The notes beneath the pieces are model-generated. The model saw only the letters and a program-made list of their open reading frames with translations. It made no database searches and had not been told where the DNA came from. Shown in pieces: positions 7,188-15,695 of a stretch of 64,000 nt of DNA. The DNA lies in the NCBI GenBank assembly GCA_964631865.1, contig CAZWAK010000016.1:8838-72837 (forward strand). The letters are read 5' to 3'. This stretch comes from JAFDVL01 sp964631865. Its GTDB lineage: Bacteria; Acidobacteriota; Blastocatellia; RBC074. A program made the translations under genes and the position numbers. Each line of letters begins with the position of its first letter. Position 1 is the stretch's first letter.

Positions 7188-8720
7188 ATGAACAAAATCG
7201 TCGAGTGCATCCCCAACTTCAGCGAAGGCCGTGATGTCGGCATCGTCAATGCCATCGCTTCGGCCATTGCGTCCGTGCCGAACGTCGTCGTGCTGGATCA
7301 AACGATGGACAGCGATCATCACCGCGCGGTGATTACGTTTGCGGGCGAGCCGGAGGCGGTGTTGGAAGCGGCAGTGCTCGCAGCGGCGCGCGCGGTGGAG
7401 TTGATTGACTTGAACCATCACACGGGTGAGCATCCGCGGATGGGCGCGATAGATGTGTTGCCGTTTGTGCCGATCAAAGGCGTGACGATGTCGGATTGTG
7501 TGGCGTTGGCACGACGCGCGGGCGAACGCATTGCGCGCGAATTGCGTGTGCCGGTGTATTTGTATGAACACGCGGCGACGCGCCCGGATCGCATTGATTT
7601 GGCGAACGTGCGGCGCGGCGAATTTGAAGGCTTGCGGGAAGTGATCGCCGTCCATCCCGAATCTGCGCCCGACTTCGGCGAAGCGAAAGTACATCGCACG
7701 GCGGGCGCAGTGGCGGTCGGCGCGCGGGCGCCGTTGATTGCGTACAACATCAATTTGGCGACGGAGGATTTGACGATTGCGAAGAAGATTGCGGGCGCGA
7801 TTCGCGGACGCGATGGCGGCTTGTGCTATGTGAAGGCGCTCGGCTTTGAGCTTGCCGCGCGCAATCAGGTGCAGGTTTCGATGAACCTCGTGAACTACGA
7901 AGCGACGCCGCTCTTTCGCGTGTTCGAGATGGTCAAGCGCGAAGCGGATCGCTACGGCGTGCGCATCGTCGGCAGCGAAATCATCGGACTGATTCCGCAA
8001 GCCGCGCTGAATGCCTGCGCGGATTTTTATTTGCAGATTGAAAACTTCAGCGCGGATTTGGTGTTGGAACAACGATTACAAGCGGCGTTGGACGAAGCCG
8101 CGCCGATGGAAGCGAGCGCCGAAGCCTCGCTGGATTCCTTTGTGGACGAAGTGGCCGCTGGATCAGAAACGCCCGGCAGCGGCAGCGTTGCGGCATTGGT
8201 TGGCGTGTTGGCGACGGCGCTCGGCACGATGGTCTGCAAGCTCGTGGATTCCAACGATCCTGAAATCGAAGAAATTCTCGCCGAGCTTGAAGACCTGCGC
8301 GCGGATTTGCAGGTTGCGGTTGCCGAAGACGCCGAAAGCTTCACGCGCGTGCTGGATGCGCAGGCGTTGCCGGAGACGACGGAAGCCGAACAATTCGCCC
8401 GCCAAAATGCAATTGAGGAAACGACGAAAAGTGCGCTTGCCGTGCCGTTGCGCGTGGCGGAAGGCGCGTTGCAGGCAATGGAATTGCTGAGCGAGTTGTC
8501 CGAAATGGGCGATGCCAAAATGTTCCCGGAGTTGCCGACAGGCGCGCAACTCGCGTTGGCAGCGATGCGTGGCGCGTACTACAACGTCTGCGCCAATCTG
8601 GATGCGATTGGTGATGCGGACTTCACGCAGGCGCGGCGCGGCGATGTCGAAGAGATGATCGCGCGCGGGCAGGAATTGGCAGACGAAATCGAGGGTTCGT
8701 TTTTGCGGCAACAGAGGTAA
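7188..8720 (+). CDS. ftcD: Bifunctional glutamate formimidoyltransferase / formimidoyl-THF cyclodeaminase
   Basis: Transfers the formimino group of formiminoglutamate (from histidine breakdown) to tetrahydrofolate, then deaminates it to methenyl-THF. The 510-residue product begins with the transferase N-domain (VECIPNFSEGRD, then NHHTGEHPRMGAIDVLPFVP with the catalytic His region). The C-domain is the helical cyclodeaminase, starting at about residue 310 (FVDEVAAGSETPGSGSVAAL). The length is close to the mammalian fused enzyme (541). The start at 7188 is chosen because upstream codons lie in the repeat region and the ATG begins the conserved MNKIVECIPNFSEG. No other hut genes are in the window. 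Confidence 0.93.
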   Translation: MNKIVECIPNFSEGRDVGIVNAIASAIASVPNVVVLDQTMDSDHHRAVITFAGEPEAVLEAAVLAAARAVELIDLNHHTGEHPRMGAIDVLPFVPIKGVTMSDCVALARRAGERIARELRVPVYLYEHAATRPDRIDLANVRRGEFEGLREVIAVHPESAPDFGEAKVHRTAGAVAVGARAPLIAYNINLATEDLTIAKKIAGAIRGRDGGLCYVKALGFELAARNQVQVSMNLVNYEATPLFRVFEMVKREADRYGVRIVGSEIIGLIPQAALNACADFYLQIENFSADLVLEQRLQAALDEAAPMEASAEASLDSFVDEVAAGSETPGSGSVAALVGVLATALGTMVCKLVDSNDPEIEEILAELEDLRADLQVAVAEDAESFTRVLDAQALPETTEAEQFARQNAIEETTKSALAVPLRVAEGALQAMELLSELSEMGDAKMFPELPTGAQLALAAMRGAYYNVCANLDAIGDADFTQARRGDVEEMIARGQELADEIEGSFLRQQR

Positions 8721-8802
8721 GAAGTTTCTTCAGCAAATACTGGACAGCCGAAAGCGCGCAAGCTAAGATGCACGATTTCAAACGCTCGGCAGGAGGGCAC
8801 CT

Positions 8803-9216
8803 ATGGACAATGTTGAGCACAACGAAATGACCCCGGACGTGGCTCCGCTTGAAAATGAACAGCGATTGCGAGTCATCACGATCATCGTGATTGTGGCGGG
8901 CGCATTGATTGCGGGCGCGTTGGCAGGCTTGAAAATGGCGCTCGGCCTTGCGCTCGGCGGCGCGCTCAGCTTGTTCAATGAACGGTGGCTGCGCTCCAGC
9001 ACGAAAGCGATGATCGAACTCGCCAGCGCGACGGGCAATCCATCCGTTGCGACAACGTCCAAGTTTATCTTTCGCTTCGTCGTGATCGCGGTGGTGATCG
9101 CGGTGGCGATGAAAAGTGGCTATTTCAATTTGCTCGGCATCGGCATTGGCTTCGCGGCGTTTGTGGCGGCGGCGATGATCGAAGCCATCTATCAACTCAT
9201 GACTCTCAAAGACTAA
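8803..9216 (+). CDS. atpI: ATP synthase subunit I (AtpI-like)
   Basis: A 137-residue membrane protein with about four hydrophobic helices (residues about 26-48, 50-66, 85-105 and 110-132) and a charged N-terminal tail. The architecture and position immediately before atpB match the ATP synthase I family, which helps assemble the c-ring. Sequence similarity is weak in this family, so the call rests mostly on context. A GGAGG-like ribosome binding site (CAGGAGGGCACCT) precedes the ATG. It ends two bases before atpB. Confidence 0.75.
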   Translation: MDNVEHNEMTPDVAPLENEQRLRVITIIVIVAGALIAGALAGLKMALGLALGGALSLFNERWLRSSTKAMIELASATGNPSVATTSKFIFRFVVIAVVIAVAMKSGYFNLLGIGIGFAAFVAAAMIEAIYQLMTLKD

Positions 9217-9218
9217 TT

Positions 9219-10133
9219 ATGCTCTTGGCATCATTCGCATTTTTACAGGAACACGCCCCCAAAGCGGCGGAACACGCGGCAGCAGGCACGAAAGACGATC
9301 ACGGAGGCGGACATCACACACCGTGGATCGTCGAGCAGGTCAACCACCTTCTCGGCCCGGCGATGTTTTCGATTCAGGAAAAAATCATGCCGCCGATTTA
9401 TAGCCTGTTCGGCAAGCATTGGCCGGGCGAAGGGATGACGGCGGAACAGTACATGGCGTCAGGCCAATTGCCGATTCCGACGCAAGCCGTGATGTTTTCC
9501 ATCGTCATCCTGTTCACGGTTGTGATCCTGACATTTTTGCGCGGCAAGCTTTCGAGCGATTCGCCGACGACCAAACAACAAACGTTTGAAGTCGGCGTCG
9601 AAGCATTGCGCGACATGCTCAAAGATTTGATTGGGCCAAAAGGTTTGCAGCATTTTCCCGTGATTGCGACGTTCGCGTTGCTGATTCTGGTCTCGAACCT
9701 GATGGGCTTCATTCCGGGTTTGATTTCAGCGACCGCGAATTTGAACGTGACGCTGGCGTTGGCGATCACGTCGTTCCTGTACTACAACTACATTGGCATC
9801 AAAGAAAACGGCATCGCTGGTTATCTGAAGCATTTTGCTGGGCCAATATGGTGGCTGGCATTTATTATGTTCCCGATTGAAATTATCAGTCATTCGGCAC
9901 GCATTTTAAGTTTGAGCTTACGTCTATTCGGTAATATTTACGGAGAAGAACAGGTAAGCGGTGTTATTAGCAACTTAGTTCCTTGGATCGTGCCGATGTT
10001 GTTGATGCCGCTCGCGCTGCTGGCGTCGTTCCTGCAAACGTTTATCTTCGTCGTGCTCTCGATGCTCTACATCGCCGAGATGACGCATCACGAAGACGAG
10101 CACGGACACGGCGAAGCGGCGCACGCGCATTAA
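9219..10133 (+). CDS. atpB: ATP synthase F0 subunit a
   Basis: The stator subunit forming the two ion half-channels against the c-ring. The 304-residue protein holds the invariant arginine in SLSLRLFGNIYGEEQ, the counterpart of E. coli GLRLFGNMYAGE, and several long hydrophobic segments. Unusual are the His-rich hydrophilic ends: a DDHGGGHH stretch near residue 26 and a C-terminal HHEDEHGHGEAAHAH. The start is the ATG at 9219, directly after the atpI stop; longer upstream reading in this frame overlaps atpI and is not credible. Next is atpE after a 221-base gap. Confidence 0.93.
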   Translation: MLLASFAFLQEHAPKAAEHAAAGTKDDHGGGHHTPWIVEQVNHLLGPAMFSIQEKIMPPIYSLFGKHWPGEGMTAEQYMASGQLPIPTQAVMFSIVILFTVVILTFLRGKLSSDSPTTKQQTFEVGVEALRDMLKDLIGPKGLQHFPVIATFALLILVSNLMGFIPGLISATANLNVTLALAITSFLYYNYIGIKENGIAGYLKHFAGPIWWLAFIMFPIEIISHSARILSLSLRLFGNIYGEEQVSGVISNLVPWIVPMLLMPLALLASFLQTFIFVVLSMLYIAEMTHHEDEHGHGEAAHAH

Positions 10134-10354
10134 AAGTTTTGGATGCCGCAGGCTGACCGAGCTTGCCGTTGATTCGCATAGCAGTACGCCAACGTTGTAT
10201 GGAGCGTTGCCTTTCCCAAAAGCGTAATTGAATCCCTGACGTCGAACTTATCCCGGAATCAACCACAAGCCAATCAGCACAAAAGCATCCTTTGCAGCGG
10301 GAAGCTCACTGTGAGCTTCCTCATCACCATCAACACTCAAAGGAGAATTTGAAA
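10134..10354. promoter_or_regulatory. atpB-atpE spacer with a tight palindrome
   Basis: This 221-base gap is long for a gap inside an atp operon. At 10300-10320 it holds GGAAGCTCAC-T-GTGAGCTTCC, a perfect ten-base inverted repeat with one central base, about 35 bases before the atpE start. Such a tight palindrome is more like a protein-binding or REP-type site than a terminator. A good ribosome binding site, AAAGGAGAATTTG, precedes atpE. I see no gene in the rest. Confidence 0.55.
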
Positions 10355-10657
10355 ATGAAACGAATTGTATTGGCCCTGATGGGAATGTTATTCGCAGCAA
10401 TTCCGGCGATGGCGCAAACGGGCGGCGGCGTGACAGACAACGGGTACGGCTACCTCGGCGCGGGCATCGGCTTCGGCCTCGCGGCAGGTTTGGCGGCGCT
10501 CGGACACGGCAAGATCGCTTCGGCGGCGTGCGAAGGTGCAGCGCGCAATCCCGGTGCGGCGGGACGCATTCAAACGCTGATGCTGCTCGGTCTCGCGTTC
10601 GTCGAAACCTGCGTCATCTTCGCGTTCGTGATCGTGTTCTTGAAAGTCGGTGCGTAA
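10355..10657 (+). CDS. atpE: ATP synthase F0 subunit c with N-terminal signal-like extension
   Basis: The proteolipid of the rotor ring. The 100-residue product has a hydrophobic N-terminal leader ending in AIPAMAQT, followed by two helices. The polar loop is AARNPGA, and the ion-binding Glu lies in GLAFVETCVIF of helix 2. In sodium-type rings helix 1 carries Gln and helix 2 Glu-Ser/Thr. Here Glu-Thr is present, but the position aligned by hand with the Gln is His (LGHGKIAS), so ion specificity is unclear. A cleavable leader on subunit c is atypical compared with E. coli. Ends before a terminator hairpin; no atpF, atpH, atpA, atpG, atpD or atpC follows. Confidence 0.92.
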   Translation: MKRIVLALMGMLFAAIPAMAQTGGGVTDNGYGYLGAGIGFGLAAGLAALGHGKIASAACEGAARNPGAAGRIQTLMLLGLAFVETCVIFAFVIVFLKVGA

Positions 10658-10680
10658 GCCAAACGACGGCAGACAAAAAA

Positions 10681-10712
10681 CAAAGGCGCATTCGGAGACG
10701 GATGCGCCTTTG
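10681..10712 (+). terminator. Terminator hairpin after atpE
   Basis: CAAAGGCGCA at 10681-10690 pairs perfectly with TGCGCCTTTG at 10703-10712, with a 12-base loop, followed by CTTTTGC. It lies between atpE and the convergent giant membrane-protein gene and can end transcription from either side. Confidence 0.75.
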
Positions 10713-10730
10713 CTTTTGCACTGCGAAGCC

Positions 10731-13700
10731 TTAATGATGCCCGCCTTGCAGCGTACTGAACCACGAGACGATTTGCCCAACGGCCTGCGGGAATTGGGCA
10801 CCGAGCAAAACCATAATCGGGATCAGACCGTGCAGGAGTACTTTCAGGGCAAATTCCCAACTCCAATTCAACTCGCCGGGCGTCGTATGGGACAACAAGC
10901 TGATCACTTTGTCGCGTCCCATCTGCACAAAAATCACCATCGTGATCGTGACAACGGTCAGCACCGCAATCCACCCGAACAGCATCAATCCTTCGCGCGG
11001 CTGAAACGGATAGGAAGAAACCGCCAGCAACATCAACAACAATCCCGCCGTGACCAGCACGACCAGATTCTTCAATTGCGCCAGCATGAGATGGAGAAAG
11101 GCACTCACACGACTGGCCAGGAACAACTTGCTTTGTGCAACCCATTGTTCATTCTCAGAAGCTGGATCGGATGATTTATGGGAGTCATTCCAGTAGCGGT
11201 TATCCAGTTCAGATGCCACGAGCGATGAGATACCGGTGAGGAATCCTTGTGTCTCGACTTGCTGAAGAAGTGATGTTCTCCAATCGCCACGCGATTCCGC
11301 AGCATGACACTCTTGCAGTTTTCCGCTTGCGGTTTGGAATGTTTTGACCGCAGCATCTGACTCTGAGGCGAGCAGCTTTTTCTGTTCCTGGATTTCTTGA
11401 GAGGTCTTTTCGAGTTGCTCGTTAATCTTTTGGATTTCCGCCGGAGACCCTGTGTGCGCTTTTTCAGCTAATGCTTGTCTGAGTTTTTGCTCGTTCGTTT
11501 TCAATGTCTCCAAGTTCGAAGCGATGGAGGATTGCTCCTGGAAAGCCTTTTGGAAACGTTCCTGCAAAGCTTTGCGGGCTTGCTCCAACGAAAAGACCAT
11601 CGCAGAGTAGCTCGGCATCGGCAGGGTCAGCTTGATTTTGGGCAGACGCTCGAAAAACTCGCGCGCCTCTTTGGAATCCTCCACGAACAAAGGATGCCAC
11701 GAAAGTCGCCGCAGCAGTCGCCGCAGCGCCACCCACAACCAAACAAAGCGCAGAAAAACCAATGCCAGGAAGATCACCGTGAGGGAAAAAGCGAACCTAA
11801 AGATTACGTCAAAGAGCCAGCCTTCCAGGCTTAGTGATGCGCGGTTCCAGATAAAAAGGTAAGCACTGGTCGCGCTGAGCAATAAGATCGTCAGCCCGCT
11901 CCCATTCAATTTCCAGAAGCTGCACCACAGGAATTCTTTCACTTTGATTTCCAGCTCATTGATACCCGTGAAAGACTGTTGCCCCGCCCCCTCAAAATTC
12001 AGAAATGGAAAAGCTCCCTTATCAACTTCATTAGGTTGGCAGCACGCTCTTTCGGCGAATGTCAGACGGCGCAGGGACGAAAGAAAAGCCAGAAACGCGG
12101 CCAGCCCGACAAAGAGCAGTGGCAATAAAGGTGAAACCCCACTCATCAGATCAGTGGCGCGCAAGAAAAGGAAAATATCCTCTTGCGGCGGACGGCCTTC
12201 GAAGAACGAAAAAGGATTCGCTAATGACTGCCCAATGAGGCTCGGATACGTGTCGATAGCCGCTATTAGGCCGGATGAGGCGGCGAACTGCGCATTGACA
12301 ACAAGCAAAGCGAGGAAAATGAACCAGCCCAGCAAAAGCGGGAGGGGCCGTTTTTCGACCCGCGCGGTATCCATCATATTTTTTAATGGCTGGTAGCAAA
12401 CGTCATTTAGCCAATGTTTGAGCCAATCTACGATGCTGGCGGTCATCCAAAGAGCTGCCAGTAAAGTGAGCAGCAAAAGGCTAACCGCCAGAAACGAACC
12501 GAGAACATATTGTGTCATTCCTTTCCATAAAACTTGCCAGATAATGTCTAACCCCAATTCAGCTTTGGGTAAATCTGAGGCCAGTCGCAACGAGGCGATA
12601 ATAGGCATCAGATGAACCGCCGCCACAATCAACGCCAGCCCCAGCAGAATCAAGCTACACATGAGGAGGTAACAACGCCGCTTGAATTTCAACGTCGCGT
12701 CTTCCAGCACAGGATCACTAAAGATCATCGCCAAAGGGCTGCGGTCAATTGCTCTGAGGATCGGCCGCTCCGCGAGCCATCTGACCAATCGCACAAGAAG
12801 GGTGCCATTTTTTTGTAGCGAGGGTTTCGATTCCCCCTCGCCTTTCTTTGGACGGGGGAAAGGATTGATGTTTTCGTGCAGCTTGGTGCGCGCCAACTCA
12901 AGTAACAAGACTCCAGACACGGCGCAACAAAGCAAGCTCAAAAGCAGCATCCCGATCAACGGCATTTTCGAGGAAAGCGCCCCGCTGATGAGGTCGGGTA
13001 AAGCCGCGATCACTTCCCCCGCATCCTTCGGCGTAAGACTGGGAGCCACCTCATTTTTTAGCGCCTTCTTAAAGGATTCATACTTCGGCGAACTTTCTTC
13101 TCGCACTGCGCCTGGATAGAACAGGTAATGCTGCTTGTCTTCATAGTCGAGGGTTTTGATCGGCCAGACACGATCACGCCCAACCACACTGACCCATAAC
13201 GACGGTTTACGCACCTCGCCCAACCCAATAAAGCGCGGCTTGGGGGCGGGGGGCGAGTCAAAGGGGCTGCCATATTCGAGCATCAGTTCAGGACGATTCA
13301 GCAAGGCCAGCGTGGCGTTGTAAATCCCATGTGTCATCGGAGCCGGGAATTGCAGGCGGCGGCCTTCACCAGCAAACGGGTAGGTCCAACGTTGATTCTG
13401 ATTGAAGAGCGAATAGGGCGTGACCAGCAACATGCCGCGAAACTCGGCGCGCGCTTCGGGATGCAAATAGAGGATGTCGGAGTTCAAATTGAACATCACG
13501 ACATTGGGGCAATGCTGCCGAATTTCCCGCACGAGAAAAATGCGATCCTGCACATTAGTTGCCACGAGACCGAGATGGGTGATGCTTTCGCGCTTGATCG
13601 TGCTCAACAAATTCGACAGCACCATCTCGCGCGAGGCAATCTCGACTTGGGAAAAGAGCGGCAGGGCATCCAAACCGCCATTGCTTTGCCCCATACCTAA

Positions 13701-14918
13701 CGGAACTTTTTTGCGTTCTGCTGGTTCGACCTCGGTGCTTTTCTTCGTTCCTTCCGCATTCGCTCTCTCGGCTTCGGTACGCAGTTCGGAGATGTTGAGT
13801 GGAAACGGTAAATTCAAGATGCTCTTGTGCGAAATGCTTTGCCCATACGCGGTGTTGGACTCCAGCAGCATAGCGATTTTTACGCGGCGATTTTCTTTAG
13901 GGTTCAGATACCCGATAAAGGCTTCCAAATCCGTATTCGTGTGTGTGACAGTAGCCGCGAAGCGAACACGGTGGGGCACTTGCGCAGGATCGCTGGGATG
14001 GCTGCGGGCCAGAAAATCCTCGACGTCAATGCCTGTGGCACTGCCGGAAATAATGTTGACCTGCCAGGAGGCATTCTTTGCTAACCAACTTCGGAGGGTG
14101 ATGGCAAGCGAAGTTGCTGAGCCGGTATACGTCGTGCCTAATAAACGAATGGGTGACTCTGGCGACATCAGTTCAGAGGCCGCTATGCTACCGCCAAAAC
14201 GGTCGCCCTGAAGAAGTATCTCCCGGCGGCGCTGTTGTTCGCGGAGTGCGGGCGGGCTTATGTACCTTAAATGTTTCGCTTGATCTAACGCCCGGAGCAG
14301 CGCCGCTTTCTGAATCCCGCTTGTTGGCGTTTCCCCAATCAGGAAGAGAACTAGCAGCGCCGTCTGGTTTCCTTTGTTTTTGCGAAACAGCACGACACCC
14401 GGTTCGTGAGCGGAACGTGCATGAGGCCGAGACGCAGACGCTGCTTCGCTTTCTTTTTCCTTTTCCTTGCCGGTGTTCTGCCAGGGCAAATCATAGCGAT
14501 CAATCTTGTACTCGGTGGCCTCAAGCGCGCGTTGCATCGCTTCCAGGTAGCGATCAAAGGCGTAATCGAAACTGGATTCCTTTGGGTCGGGAACGGTGGC
14601 AATCAATGTTTCCACCTGAGCTACGTTTTGATCAAAGTTCGGAATTTTGCTGAGGTTGTGTTCGGTTCCCTCCCAATAGCCTTTACATTGTTCCCGGCCA
14701 GACGCATCGAATCGGTTTGGGGCCGCAAACTCGCAGATGAGTGCCGCTGCATTGTTCGGTTGCGGCGGTGTGACCGCAGGCTTTGACGCGGCTGCCGGTG
14801 GCAGCGTTTGAATGGCCTTCTTTGCTTCCTGCTTGGGTGGTTGAAGCGCGAATGGGAAGATGAGTGCAAAAATAGCCAGTACGGGAAAAAACAGCGTGCT
14901 GAGACTAGCATCTTTCAT
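10731..14918 (-). CDS. Giant multi-spanning membrane protein with a periplasmic-binding-like domain and coiled coil
   Basis: I do not recognise this 1395-residue protein. An N-terminal signal anchor (residues 9-25) precedes a large extracytoplasmic region (about 30-645). Within it, residues about 180-545 recall type-I periplasmic binding proteins of the branched-chain amino-acid/receptor family (KIAMLLESNTAYGQ near 347, then THLGLVATNVQDRIFLVREI near 448). About seven hydrophobic helices follow (652-676, 750-771, 806-830, 861-880, 930-950, 1004-1024, 1040-1064). Next comes a Gln/Glu/Lys-rich coiled coil (about 1108-1200) and three more helices (1283-1303, 1309-1333, 1358-1378). No kinase, cyclase or transporter motif is seen. 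The ATG at 14918 is preceded by AAAAGGGG; an upstream start at 15026 is less likely. A sensor or signalling scaffold is inference. Confidence 0.75.
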   Translation of the reverse strand: MKDASLSTLFFPVLAIFALIFPFALQPPKQEAKKAIQTLPPAAASKPAVTPPQPNNAAALICEFAAPNRFDASGREQCKGYWEGTEHNLSKIPNFDQNVAQVETLIATVPDPKESSFDYAFDRYLEAMQRALEATEYKIDRYDLPWQNTGKEKEKESEAASASRPHARSAHEPGVVLFRKNKGNQTALLVLFLIGETPTSGIQKAALLRALDQAKHLRYISPPALREQQRRREILLQGDRFGGSIAASELMSPESPIRLLGTTYTGSATSLAITLRSWLAKNASWQVNIISGSATGIDVEDFLARSHPSDPAQVPHRVRFAATVTHTNTDLEAFIGYLNPKENRRVKIAMLLESNTAYGQSISHKSILNLPFPLNISELRTEAERANAEGTKKSTEVEPAERKKVPLGMGQSNGGLDALPLFSQVEIASREMVLSNLLSTIKRESITHLGLVATNVQDRIFLVREIRQHCPNVVMFNLNSDILYLHPEARAEFRGMLLVTPYSLFNQNQRWTYPFAGEGRRLQFPAPMTHGIYNATLALLNRPELMLEYGSPFDSPPAPKPRFIGLGEVRKPSLWVSVVGRDRVWPIKTLDYEDKQHYLFYPGAVREESSPKYESFKKALKNEVAPSLTPKDAGEVIAALPDLISGALSSKMPLIGMLLLSLLCCAVSGVLLLELARTKLHENINPFPRPKKGEGESKPSLQKNGTLLVRLVRWLAERPILRAIDRSPLAMIFSDPVLEDATLKFKRRCYLLMCSLILLGLALIVAAVHLMPIIASLRLASDLPKAELGLDIIWQVLWKGMTQYVLGSFLAVSLLLLTLLAALWMTASIVDWLKHWLNDVCYQPLKNMMDTARVEKRPLPLLLGWFIFLALLVVNAQFAASSGLIAAIDTYPSLIGQSLANPFSFFEGRPPQEDIFLFLRATDLMSGVSPLLPLLFVGLAAFLAFLSSLRRLTFAERACCQPNEVDKGAFPFLNFEGAGQQSFTGINELEIKVKEFLWCSFWKLNGSGLTILLLSATSAYLFIWNRASLSLEGWLFDVIFRFAFSLTVIFLALVFLRFVWLWVALRRLLRRLSWHPLFVEDSKEAREFFERLPKIKLTLPMPSYSAMVFSLEQARKALQERFQKAFQEQSSIASNLETLKTNEQKLRQALAEKAHTGSPAEIQKINEQLEKTSQEIQEQKKLLASESDAAVKTFQTASGKLQECHAAESRGDWRTSLLQQVETQGFLTGISSLVASELDNRYWNDSHKSSDPASENEQWVAQSKLFLASRVSAFLHLMLAQLKNLVVLVTAGLLLMLLAVSSYPFQPREGLMLFGWIAVLTVVTITMVIFVQMGRDKVISLLSHTTPGELNWSWEFALKVLLHGLIPIMVLLGAQFPQAVGQIVSWFSTLQGGHH

Positions 14919-15156
14919 GGCATACCCCTTTTCTGTTTGGCCTGGCGGGCCAGTGGCGGTGGGCGATCCAAGCGGTGCAGGCGGCACGCTCCGGGCGCAA
15001 ATCAGGTGAATTTGTAACCGGAGCAAAAACGGCTGAGCGGCGCGATCCCCACATTACTGCTCCAAGTGCGAGCCAACCTCCGAGGAACGAGGCTGAGTCA
15101 TCGGGGGCGTTGGCTGGCACCTACGAATCAATGGCACTTCGGGGCAACGCGACAGG
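14919..15156. other. Spacer upstream of the giant membrane-protein gene
   Basis: This 238-base stretch separates two minus-strand genes. Short frames run through it, including an in-frame extension of the giant protein and a 71-codon frame overlapping its start. Neither has a good ribosome binding site or recognisable composition. I see no hairpin or promoter I would defend. Confidence 0.35.
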
Positions 15157-15399
15157 TCAATGATGATCCAGGTCTTTGCGAATGTCCTGTCGCCAAATTT
15201 CAATAATCAAACGATCTACTTCTGTCCAATGCAACTGACACGGTTTCACTTCCGAACCGTAAAACTTCTCAACCAACCGACGTAAACTGTCAAAATCCAG
15301 CCCCTTCTTCCACCCTTCGCAGATGAAATGAAGTTGCCGGTCAGCGGTGAGGCTATCGGGTACAGGTGTAATTCCATTGGATGCAGATGAGGTGAGCAT
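15157..15399 (-). CDS. 80-residue hypothetical protein
   Basis: A small soluble protein, unrecognised. After a flexible N-terminus it reads LTADRQLHFICEGWKKGLDF, then SLRRLVEKFYG, then a helical, acidic and basic tail (TEVDRLIIEIWRQDIRKDL) ending in two His. It is probably helical and contains two Cys. An AGGA sequence lies about 13 bases before the ATG, so translation is plausible but not strongly signalled. It is upstream of, and in the same direction as, the giant membrane-protein gene, and could be a cytosolic partner or simply a neighbour. Confidence 0.5.
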   Translation of the reverse strand: MLTSSASNGITPVPDSLTADRQLHFICEGWKKGLDFDSLRRLVEKFYGSEVKPCQLHWTEVDRLIIEIWRQDIRKDLDHH

Positions 15400-15616
15400 C
15401 CTGCGACGTCCTTTCCGGGGCGCGGAAAATTAACGCAAAGTCGCCGACTTGTGCTTTTTCAGGTCGTCTTTAGCTCGTTTTGCTATTGGCGCTGCCAATT
15501 TAGGGCAGGCAGGGAAGCGATGTCAATTCTTTTGTTTGCATGCCAACTTTGCGGGATGCTAAGCTGCACCGCTGGTCATTCCATAATTACGATTTCAGAC
15601 TTACTTGGGAGAGAAA
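15400..15616. other. Divergent intergenic region before the xisH unit
   Basis: This 217-base region lies between the minus-strand 80-residue gene and the plus-strand xisH unit, so it should hold promoters for both. TTGGC-3 nt-GCCAA forms a small palindrome near 15486-15498. No convincing -35/-10 pair can be fixed by eye, and I see no coding sequence I would support. Confidence 0.35.
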
Positions 15617-15694
15617 ATGTTTTCACGAATGAGCGTCTTCCTCAGCGCGCTCGGCTACAATGCGACGACGCGCGAGATCAGTGTGGTGAAGTGA
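15617..15694 (+). CDS. Possible 25-residue leader ORF upstream of xisH
   Basis: A short frame begins at an ATG preceded by GGGAGAGAAA and ends with TGA one base before the xisH ATG. Its product would start MFSRMSVFLSALGYN. The tight junction would allow translational coupling with xisH. It could equally be the residue of a lost gene or chance. No homologue comes to mind. Confidence 0.25.
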   Translation: MFSRMSVFLSALGYNATTREISVVK

Positions 15695-15695
15695 T

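Noticed and set aside
14905..15120. 71-codon reverse frame overlapping the start of the giant membrane-protein gene
   Set aside because: No ribosome binding site, low-quality composition, and it conflicts with the better-supported start at 14918.
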